Shown in pieces: positions 43,219 through 50,221 of a DNA stretch of 64,000 bases. Both the position numbers and the translations under genes were made by a program. The stretch is from DSVZ01 sp037439785. GTDB lineage: Bacteria; Verrucomicrobiota; Verrucomicrobiia; Limisphaerales; J093. The notes beneath the pieces were generated by a model, which worked only from the letters and a program-made list of their open reading frames with translations, was not told the DNA's origin and searched no databases. Location: positions 1 through 64,000 of the forward strand of contig JBBIVJ010000022.1 of NCBI GenBank assembly GCA_037439785.1, read 5' to 3'. Within the stretch, counting starts at the first letter, position 1. The number at the start of each line of letters is the position of its first letter.

Positions 43219-44136
43219 TTAACCCGGCCGGGTCAGCACATGCCGCAGGTACAGGTACATGAGCGGGGCGTTGAACAGGATGCTGTCCAGCAGGTCCAGG
43301 ATGCCCCCGATGCCGGGGAAGAGCCGGCCCGAGTCCTTCACGCCGACCTCGCGTTTGAAGAGCGACTCGATCAGGTCGCCGAGCACCGCGCCCAGGGCCA
43401 GGATCAACCCCAGCACCACCGCGTGCCCGGTGTGCATCCCCGCCAGGCGCGGGCCGGCCAGATACGCCACCAGCAGGCTGGCCCCCACCGAGAAGGCCAC
43501 CGCGCCCCCCACGCCCTCCCAGGTTTTGCCCGGGCTGATGTGCGGCACCAGCTTGTGCCGGCCCACCAGTGAACCCACCACGTACGCCCCGGTGTCGCTG
43601 AACTTGGTCACCACCAGGAAATAGACCAGGTACCAGCGGCCCTCGACGCCGGGGAAGAAGTTGATTTTCTGGATGAAGTTCAGCAGCCAGGGCACGTACA
43701 TCAGCCCGAACAACGTGGTCGGAATGGTCAGCAGACCGGCACGGCTCCGCTTCAGGAACTGCCACACGCACAGCCCCAGCACGAAAATCACCAGGATGCC
43801 CGTCTCAAAATCATTGGCCTTGGCCGGCAGCCGCGGCGCGCCGGTCAGCCCGGACAGGTACACAAACGAGCTGCCAATCAACCCCGCCCCCGCCAGCAGC
43901 CCCCAGCCGCGGAAACACGCCAGCCCCCGCCGCTCGACCAGCCCGTAAAACTCCCACAACCCCGCCCCCGCCAGCACCAGGAGCAACCCGGCAAAACACC
44001 CCCCCGCCACGACGGGATGCGGCGCAAACAACGCCCCCACCACCACCGCCCACAAACCCAGCGAACTGCGCAGACGGCGCCGAAACACCGCCGCGCGGTC
44101 GGACGCGGCAGGCGGGGGAGGAGCGACCTCGGCCAT
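43219..44136 (-). CDS. cdsA: Phosphatidate cytidylyltransferase
   Basis: 305 residues with about eight membrane helices. The CdsA signature is in the C-terminal part: HISPGKTWEGVGGAVAF and GDLIESLFKREVGVKDSGRLFPGIGGILDLLDS, which holds the Asp residues for magnesium. Makes CDP-diacylglycerol from phosphatidate and CTP, the branch point for phospholipids. ATG 44136 is used; the frame is open upstream but unlike the family. uppS, often upstream, is absent, and dxr follows. Confidence 0.95.
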   Translation of the reverse strand: MAEVAPPPPAASDRAAVFRRRLRSSLGLWAVVVGALFAPHPVVAGGCFAGLLLVLAGAGLWEFYGLVERRGLACFRGWGLLAGAGLIGSSFVYLSGLTGAPRLPAKANDFETGILVIFVLGLCVWQFLKRSRAGLLTIPTTLFGLMYVPWLLNFIQKINFFPGVEGRWYLVYFLVVTKFSDTGAYVVGSLVGRHKLVPHISPGKTWEGVGGAVAFSVGASLLVAYLAGPRLAGMHTGHAVVLGLILALGAVLGDLIESLFKREVGVKDSGRLFPGIGGILDLLDSILFNAPLMYLYLRHVLTRPG

Positions 44137-44237
44137 GCAGCAGCGCAGACTTAGCCGCCCGGCACGCCAAAGTCGAGCCCCTGCTGTCGCGGTCCTTGCC
44201 CCTCGCCCCCTGCGCTCCCCGCGCGTACACTGCCCGC

Positions 44238-44993
44238 GTGACCGGTTCACTGGTCGTCAACGAAATCCACCTCAGCCTGCAGGGCGAAAGCACCTTCGCC
44301 GGCCTGCCCTGCGTCTTTGTGCGGTTGACGGCCTGCCACCTCCGCTGCTCGTACTGCGACACTGCCTACGCCTTCACAGAAGGCCGCCGCCTGCCCACCG
44401 CCGCCGTCCGGGCCGAGGTCCACCGCCTGGCCGCCCCCTTTCCGCCGCCGCCCACCGCCCCGGCCGCCGCCGCTCCTGCCGCGCGCCTGCCGTTGGTGGA
44501 ACTCACCGGCGGTGAACCGCTCCTCCAGCCCGAGGTGCTGCCCTTGATGCAGGCCCTGTGCGACGACGGCTTCACCGTGCTGCTGGAAACCAGCGGAGCG
44601 CTGGACATCGCCCCCGTGGACCCGCGGGTGCGCCGCATCATGGACCTCAAGTGCCCCAGCAGCGGCGAGGTCGCCCGCAACCGCTGGGAGAACCTGGACC
44701 ACCTCCGCCCCACCGACGAAGTCAAATTCGTCATCGGCACCCTCGAAGACTATGCCTGGGCCCGCGAGGTGCTGGCCCGGCACGCGCTGGCTGCGCGCTG
44801 CCCCGTGCTCTTCTCCTGGGCCGCCCCGCTCACGGCCGCCCAGCGCGACCCGTCCTTGAAAGCGCCGCCCGCCCCGGCCACGCCCCTCAGCCGCCGGGAA
44901 CTGGCCGAACGCATCCTCGCCGACGCCCTGCCCGTGCGTTTCCAGCTCCAGTTGCACAAGGTCATCTGGCCGCCGGACCAACGCGGCGTCTGA
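44238..44993 (+). CDS. queE: 7-carboxy-7-deazaguanine synthase
   Basis: 251 residues, a radical-SAM enzyme of queuosine/7-deazapurine biosynthesis. The cluster motif is LTACHLRCSYCDTAYAF (CX3CX2C), preceded by the signature IHLSLQGESTFAGLPCVFVR. Also present are ELTGGEPLLQP and the substrate-binding KCPSSGE. The start is GTG 44238, 6 bp after a TACACT sequence that could be a -10. It heads a plus-strand run with an aminotransferase, rsmA and a Nudix gene. Confidence 0.92.
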   Translation: MTGSLVVNEIHLSLQGESTFAGLPCVFVRLTACHLRCSYCDTAYAFTEGRRLPTAAVRAEVHRLAAPFPPPPTAPAAAAPAARLPLVELTGGEPLLQPEVLPLMQALCDDGFTVLLETSGALDIAPVDPRVRRIMDLKCPSSGEVARNRWENLDHLRPTDEVKFVIGTLEDYAWAREVLARHALAARCPVLFSWAAPLTAAQRDPSLKAPPAPATPLSRRELAERILADALPVRFQLQLHKVIWPPDQRGV

Positions 44994-45000
44994 CCCGCGC

Positions 45001-46347
45001 ATGAACCCCGCCCGGCCCTTCCCCCCCCGCACCGCCGCCCTCCTGCGCCGGCTCCGCGCCTACGAATGTCGGAACGTCACCTGGCTGGACCCCGCGGGCG
45101 GCTGGCCGATCGTGTGGACGCGCGCCCGCGGCTGCCACGTCTGGGACGCCGAGGGGCGCCGTTACCTGGACCTGACCGCCGCCTTCGGCGTGGCGGCGGC
45201 CGGCCACGCCAACCCCCGCGTGGTGCGTGCCGGCCAACGCCAGATGGCCACGCTGCTGCACGCCATGGGGGACGTCCACCCCCACCCCGGCAAGATCGCG
45301 CTGGCCCGGGAACTGAGCCGCCTGACCTTCGAGCGCTGGAGTCGCTCCGGCCCCGGCGCCCCCCCCCCGCGCACCGGCAAAACGCTGTTCACCAACTCCG
45401 GCTTCGAGGCGGTCGAGGCCGCGCTCAAGACCGCCCTCCTGGCCACCGGCCGGCCCGGCGTGGTTGCCTTCACCGGCGCCTATCACGGCCTGGGCTACGG
45501 CGCCCTCACCACCACCCACCGCACCCACTTCCGCGCCCCCTTCCGCCGGCAATTGCGCCCGTTCGCCACCTTCGCCCCCTACCCGGAAGACCCGGGCGGC
45601 CTGGCCCGGTCGCTCCGCGAGGTGCGCCGCCGGCTGCGCGCGGGCGACGTCGGCGCGGTGCTGGTCGAGCCGGTGCAGGGTCGTGGCGGCATCCGGGTGC
45701 CGCCGGCGGAGTTCCTGCCGGCCCTGCGCGCGCTGTGCGACCGCCACGGCGCGTTGCTGGTGGTGGACGAAATTTACACCGGCTTCGGGCGCACCGGCCG
45801 ATGGTTTGCCTGTGAACACGCCGGTGTGTTGCCGGACCTGGTCTGCCTGGGCAAGGCGCTGACGGGAGGCTTCCCGCTCTCGGCCTGCGTGGGCCGGGCC
45901 GACCTCATGGACGCGGCCTGGCCGGAGGCCACCGGCGAGGCCCTTCACACCAGCACCTTCCTCGGCCACCCGGTGGGCTGCGCCATGGCCCTGGCCCAGA
46001 TGGCGGAAATCCGCCGCCTGCGGCTGGTCCCCCGCAGCGCCCGGCTGGGGCGGTGGCTCCTGCGCGAACTGGCCGCCATCCGCCCGGCGGGCCGCGACCT
46101 GCGACTCCACGCCCGTGGCCTGGGCCTGATGGCCGGTCTGGAGTTGCGCCGCGCCGGCGGCGCGCCGGCCACGGCCGCGGCGCTGGCGGTGGTCCGCCGC
46201 CTCCTCCAACGCGGTTTCCTCCTCCTGCCCGAAGGCGAGCACAGCCACGTCCTCAGCCTCACCCCGCCGCTGACCATCCCCGAGAACGACCTGCGCCGGG
46301 CGGTGCGCGCCCTCGAGGATGCGCTGCGCGAACCCGACCGACGATGA
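45001..46347 (+). CDS. Class III pyridoxal-phosphate aminotransferase
   Basis: 448 residues, fold type I. The PLP lysine is in LVCLGKALTGGFPLSACVG; TNSGFEAVEAALKTALL and VVDEIYTGFGRTGRWF are the usual cofactor-binding segments of this class. Related enzymes act on ornithine, 4-aminobutyrate or acetylornithine; the substrate cannot be told. It starts 7 bp after queE and its stop overlaps the rsmA start (ATGA), so it is translationally coupled to rsmA. Confidence 0.9.
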   Translation: MNPARPFPPRTAALLRRLRAYECRNVTWLDPAGGWPIVWTRARGCHVWDAEGRRYLDLTAAFGVAAAGHANPRVVRAGQRQMATLLHAMGDVHPHPGKIALARELSRLTFERWSRSGPGAPPPRTGKTLFTNSGFEAVEAALKTALLATGRPGVVAFTGAYHGLGYGALTTTHRTHFRAPFRRQLRPFATFAPYPEDPGGLARSLREVRRRLRAGDVGAVLVEPVQGRGGIRVPPAEFLPALRALCDRHGALLVVDEIYTGFGRTGRWFACEHAGVLPDLVCLGKALTGGFPLSACVGRADLMDAAWPEATGEALHTSTFLGHPVGCAMALAQMAEIRRLRLVPRSARLGRWLLRELAAIRPAGRDLRLHARGLGLMAGLELRRAGGAPATAAALAVVRRLLQRGFLLLPEGEHSHVLSLTPPLTIPENDLRRAVRALEDALREPDRR

Positions 46348-47231
46348 AACTTTCCGACATGCGCCAGCTCCTGGCCGCCGGGCAGGTGCAGCTCTCCCGC
46401 GCGCTGGGCCAGAACTTCCTCCACGACGCCCACCAACTGCGATGCATCGTGGCCCTGGCCCGGCTCCAGCCCGGCGCGCGCGTGCTCGAGATCGGCCCCG
46501 GCCTGGGGCCGTTGACCGAAGGGCTGCTGGCCGCCGGCGCGGATGTCCTGGCGGTGGAAAAGGACGCTCGGCTGGTGGCGTTGCTGGCCGGCCGCCTGGG
46601 TGTGACCCCCGCCACCACCCGGCCGGACGACCCCGAACTACAGGCGCCGGCCGTGCCCGGCCGCCTGCGGCTGGTGCACGCGGATGCATTGCGTTGGCTG
46701 CAACGCACCCCGGGGGATTGGAGCGGCTGGCAGCTCGTGGCCAATCTGCCGTATTCGGTGGCCTCGCCCCTGCTGGTCGAGCTGGCCACCGCCCCCCGCC
46801 CGCCCGACCGGCTCGTGGTCACCCTGCAACGGGAAGTGGTCCGCCGCCTCACCGCCGGCGCGGGCGAGCCGGACTACGGCCTGCTCACCCTGTTGGTGCG
46901 CCAGCGGTTCGTGCCCGAAACCTCCTTCCGCATCCCGGCGGACTGTTTCTTCCCGGTCCCGGAAGTCGAGTCCGGCTGCGTGGCCCTGGACCGCCGCATC
47001 CCCGAGCCATTGACCGCCGCAGAGCGCCGGGTCTTCGGCCGGGTGGTGAAACGGGCCTTTTCCGAACGCCGCAAGAAGGCGCTCAAGCTGCTCAAATTCG
47101 ACTGGCCCGCCGCCCCGCTCGAGGCGGCGTGGCAGGACCTGGCGCTGGACCCCAACGCCCGCGCCGAGACCCTGAGCGACGAGACCTTCTTCACCCTCAC
47201 CCGACGTCTCGCCCCCCTGTCCCCGCCATGA
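46344..47231 (+). CDS. rsmA: 16S rRNA dimethyladenosine transferase RsmA/KsgA
   Basis: 295 residues. The SAM-dependent dimethylase motifs are visible: ALGQNFLHDAHQ, VLEIGPGLGPLTEGLL (SAM binding), VEKDARLV and VANLPYSVASPLLVEL (the NLPY catalytic motif). FFPVPEVESGCVAL and the basic KRAFSERRKKALK complete the family pattern. Modifies A1518 and A1519 of 16S rRNA. The stop overlaps the next gene (ATGA). Confidence 0.95.
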   Translation: MKLSDMRQLLAAGQVQLSRALGQNFLHDAHQLRCIVALARLQPGARVLEIGPGLGPLTEGLLAAGADVLAVEKDARLVALLAGRLGVTPATTRPDDPELQAPAVPGRLRLVHADALRWLQRTPGDWSGWQLVANLPYSVASPLLVELATAPRPPDRLVVTLQREVVRRLTAGAGEPDYGLLTLLVRQRFVPETSFRIPADCFFPVPEVESGCVALDRRIPEPLTAAERRVFGRVVKRAFSERRKKALKLLKFDWPAAPLEAAWQDLALDPNARAETLSDETFFTLTRRLAPLSPP

Positions 47232-47776
47232 ATCCGCCCCCGCAAGAAGAATGGTTCGATGTGGTCAACGACCGCGATGAAGTGATCGGCCGCCGCCCCC
47301 GCACGGAGGTTCACCGGCTGGGCCTGCTCCACCGCGCGGTGCATGTGCTGGTCTTCAACCGGCGCGGCGAGCTGTTCCTGCAACGCCGCGCCCGCACCAA
47401 GGACCGCGCGCCGGGCAAGTGGGATACCTCCGCCGCCGGCCACCTCGCCCCCGGCGAAAGTTACGAGGCCGCCGCCGTGCGGGAGGTCGCCGAGGAACTG
47501 GACGTGCACCTGGACCGGCCGCCGGAACGGCTGTTCAAGATCGCCGCCTGCCCCGCCACGGATCAGGAGTTCGTCTGGGTGTTCCGGGCCGAGGCCGAGG
47601 GTCCCTTCAACCTCCATCCCGAAGAGCTGGACGGCGGGGGTTGGTATGCGCCGGACCACGTGACCCGCTGGCTGGCCGCGCGGCCGGGGGATTTCACCTC
47701 CGCCGTGCCGGTCATCTGGGAACGCTACCTGGCGCAGCGCGGCGACGGGGCGTCGGCTGCCGACCCCGGCCGTTGA
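47228..47776 (+). CDS. Nudix hydrolase (YfcD/IPP-isomerase-like)
   Basis: 182 residues. It starts EEWFDVVNDRDEVIGRRPRTEVHRLGLLHRAVHVLVF, typical of the YfcD/Idi-like Nudix group. The Nudix box is GHLAPGESYEAAAVREVAEELDV with intact REVAEEL. The strong similarity to isopentenyl-diphosphate isomerase of the Nudix type is only in the fold. The Idi catalytic cysteine is not evident, so hydrolase is the safer call. Overlaps rsmA by four bases. Confidence 0.88.
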   Translation: MNPPPQEEWFDVVNDRDEVIGRRPRTEVHRLGLLHRAVHVLVFNRRGELFLQRRARTKDRAPGKWDTSAAGHLAPGESYEAAAVREVAEELDVHLDRPPERLFKIAACPATDQEFVWVFRAEAEGPFNLHPEELDGGGWYAPDHVTRWLAARPGDFTSAVPVIWERYLAQRGDGASAADPGR

Positions 47777-47799
47777 GCCGGCGGCGGCCGCGCGCCCGG

Positions 47800-48414
47800 T
47801 CAGGGCAGTTCTTCAAGGGTCAGGTCCCGGTACCACGCCTCGCTGGGCGGGCCGCCGTGGATTTGGAGGGCGATGACTCCGGCCTGCTCGATGGCCGGGT
47901 CGGGCTCGGTGTAGTCCACGGTCTGGACGCCGTTGATGGCCAGGCGCACCCGCCGGCCTTCGCAGCGGATTTCGTACTGGTTCCAGTGCCCGCGGCGGAG
48001 CACGGCATTGACCCGGTCGGGGTCGGCCTTCGCGAGGACCCGGTTGCGGCGGGACTCGTCGTACAGGCAGCCCCACCACGCCGGGTCGCCCAGGTCGGCC
48101 TGGTAACCGATCATCTCGTGATGGTCCGGGATGCGGCGGGAGCGGATTTGCACGCCGGCATTGGCCCCCTCGCCCAGCAGCTTGAACTGCAGCCGCAGCA
48201 CGAAGTTCGTGTAGGAGCGGGTGGTGGCCAGAAACTCGTTCCGCGGGACCGGAGCATCCAGGCTGCCGCCCACCAACGCGCCGTCCACGATGCGCCAGGT
48301 GCGCCGGGTGTCCCCCTCCCAGCCGGCAAAGGTCCGGCCGTCAAACAGCGGGCGCGGTTCGCCGGCCCTCGCGGCGGCCACGCCCAGAGCGGTGAGCCAG
48401 ATCAGCAGGAGCAT
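47800..48414 (-). CDS. DUF1080 (3-keto-disaccharide hydrolase-like) secreted protein
   Basis: 204 residues with a signal peptide (LLLIWLTALGVAAARAG). The single DUF1080 domain has the opening PLFDGRTFAGWEGD, WRIVDGALVGG, NFVLRLQFKLLGEGANAGVQIRS and the end YRDLTLEELP. DUF1080 proteins are lectin-like; some cleave 3-keto-glycosides. Extremely expanded in Planctomycetes/Verrucomicrobia. Divergent from the xylanase gene, with which it may share a control region. Confidence 0.9.
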   Translation of the reverse strand: MLLLIWLTALGVAAARAGEPRPLFDGRTFAGWEGDTRRTWRIVDGALVGGSLDAPVPRNEFLATTRSYTNFVLRLQFKLLGEGANAGVQIRSRRIPDHHEMIGYQADLGDPAWWGCLYDESRRNRVLAKADPDRVNAVLRRGHWNQYEIRCEGRRVRLAINGVQTVDYTEPDPAIEQAGVIALQIHGGPPSEAWYRDLTLEELP

Positions 48415-48567
48415 CCAGGGAGCGAACGAGGTCGTTTCATGGGTACAAGGCAGGTACCCCCGTTTCCTACCCGGCCGGCCGGCCGCCGTCCAGCCCTTGG
48501 GCGGGCGCGCTTTTGCTGGCCTTCCCACCGGCCGGGGCCGAGAGTGTCCGCCGACATCGTTGCTGCC

Positions 48568-49896
48568 ATGAAACGCCGCGCCTTTCTCCGCCTCGCCGCC
48601 CTCGGCCCCGTCACCTTCCCCCTGGCCTTGCGCGCCGGTGACCCCCCCGCCCGACCGGATGAAGACTTGCTGGCCGAGGCCCGCGAGCGCATCCAACGCC
48701 AGCGACGCCGCTCCGGCCACCTGGTCTTGCGCGACGCCGCCGGCCGACCCGTGGCCGGGGCACGGGTCCGGCTCGAACAGCAGCGCCACGAGTTTCTCTT
48801 CGGCTGCAATCTGTTCATGTTCGAGCGCTTCGGGGAGCCGGACCTCGAGGCGACCTACCGCGAGCGCTTCGCCGCCCTGCTCAACTTCGCCACGCTCGGC
48901 TTCTACTGGGCCAGCTACGAACGCGAGCGCGGCCTGCCCAACTACGCCTACACCGACCGGGTGCTGGAGTGGACCCGCGCCCGGGGCATCCGCCCCAAGG
49001 GCCACCCCCTGGTCTGGGACCACCCCGCCGGCTCGCCCCCGTGGTTGCCGGAATCGGACGAGGAACTGGCCCGGTTCTCCGACGGCCGGGTGCGCGAGAT
49101 CGTCTCCCGCTTCCAGGGCCGCCTGGATACCTGGGACGTGGTCAACGAGGCCACGCACCTGCCCGACCGCGCCAACCGCACCCGCATGGCGCACTGGGGG
49201 GAACAGCTCGGCCCGGTCCCCTACACGCGCCGTGCCCTCGAAGTGGCCCGCGCCGCCCATCCCACCGCCACCCTCCTGGTCAACGACTACCGCCTCGAAC
49301 CCCGCTACTACGCCCTGCTCGACGCGTTGCGCGATGCCGACGGCCGCCCGCTCTTCGACGCCGTCGGCCTGCAAAGCCACATGCACGACGGCGGCTGGCC
49401 GCTGGCCCGCATCTGGCAGGTGTGCGACACCTACGCGCGCCTCGAACGGCCCTTGCACTTCACCGAAACCACCGTCGTCAGCGGCCCGCGGCTGGGGCCC
49501 GGCGAAAACTGGGGGCCGACGACGCCCGAGCTTGAAGCCCGCCAGGCGGACTACGTCGAGCGCTTCTACACCCTGGTCTTCGCCCACCTCGCCACCCGCG
49601 CCCTCACCTGGTGGGATTTCTCGGACCGCGGCGCCTGGCAGCGCGCCGCTGCCGGCCTGGTGCGCCGGGACATGTCGCCCAAACCGGTGTACGAACGGCT
49701 GCACGCCCTGATCAAGGGAGCGTGGTGGACCCGCACCGAAGTCACCTCGGACGGCGACGGCCTCTGCCCGGTCGAGGCCTTCGCCGGCACGCACCGGGCC
49801 ACGATCCAGGTGGGCGCGGCGCCGCCGGTACAACGCGAGGTCCGGTGGCGGGAAGGCGAGCCCAACCGGGTCGAGCTCGTGCTCGGGTCGGCCTGA
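48568..49896 (+). CDS. GH10 endo-1,4-beta-xylanase
   Basis: 442 residues. A Tat-like or Sec signal (KRRAFLRLAALGPVTFPLAL) shows export. The GH10 barrel has catalytic acid/base Glu 194 in WDVVNEATHL and nucleophile Glu 300 in LHFTETTV. GHPLVWDHPAGSPPWL is the usual GH10 substrate-binding stretch. A beta-rich N-terminal part (about 45-75: SGHLVLRDAAGRPVAGARVRL) and a C-terminal about 50-residue beta module flank the barrel. Degrades xylan backbone; fits with the CE15 esterase elsewhere in the window. Confidence 0.92.
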   Translation: MKRRAFLRLAALGPVTFPLALRAGDPPARPDEDLLAEARERIQRQRRRSGHLVLRDAAGRPVAGARVRLEQQRHEFLFGCNLFMFERFGEPDLEATYRERFAALLNFATLGFYWASYERERGLPNYAYTDRVLEWTRARGIRPKGHPLVWDHPAGSPPWLPESDEELARFSDGRVREIVSRFQGRLDTWDVVNEATHLPDRANRTRMAHWGEQLGPVPYTRRALEVARAAHPTATLLVNDYRLEPRYYALLDALRDADGRPLFDAVGLQSHMHDGGWPLARIWQVCDTYARLERPLHFTETTVVSGPRLGPGENWGPTTPELEARQADYVERFYTLVFAHLATRALTWWDFSDRGAWQRAAAGLVRRDMSPKPVYERLHALIKGAWWTRTEVTSDGDGLCPVEAFAGTHRATIQVGAAPPVQREVRWREGEPNRVELVLGSA

Positions 49897-50221
49897 GCCT
49901 CAAGCCAAAGGCCGGACCTTTCCCCCCTGCGGTGTCGGCTTCCGGCCGACAAAACCTGCTGCGGAGACAGCGGCACCCCGGCCGGGGGAGTGCGAGACTC
50001 CGCTTCATGTTTGCCACCTTCTGGCAGCCGGCTCACCTCGCAGCCGCCACGGCCGTCCGGCAGACCTCCTTCCGCCGGCCGAGGCCGGCGGCTCCCTCGC
50101 TCCAGCCTCTGGCATCCAGCCCGGCCTGCCCATTCGGGGGCTGGTTTGACGCCGCGACCGCCGCCCGCGTAGTCTGCCGGACCGCGGCCGTCCGGCCTCG
50201 CGCCCCGCCGCCCGCCACCGC
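49897..50221. other. Intergenic region upstream of purL with three hairpins
   Basis: 325 bp without a gene. Hairpin 1: TGTCGGC/GCCGACA at 49933-49951. Hairpin 2: CCGCCGGCC/GGCCGGCGG at 50072-50091, whose arms resemble those upstream of bioB. A longer-range pair, GTCCGGCAGAC (50055-50065) and GTCTGCCGGAC (50172-50182), brackets hairpin 2, so the whole could fold as one element. The right arm overlaps the -10 of the purL promoter. Confidence 0.5.
50146..50175 (+). promoter_or_regulatory. purL promoter candidate
   Basis: TTGACG, 18-bp spacer, TAGTCT. The leader to the ATG at 50222 is about 40 nt. The -10 lies in the right arm of the 11-bp inverted repeat. Confidence 0.5.

Noticed and set aside
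47228..47776. Isopentenyl-diphosphate isomerase (idi)
   Set aside because: The Nudix box is intact, but the isomerase catalytic cysteine is not evident; YfcD-type hydrolase fits better.
49933..49951. Rho-independent terminator after the xylanase gene
   Set aside because: The 7-bp hairpin is followed by A residues, not T, on the coding strand.
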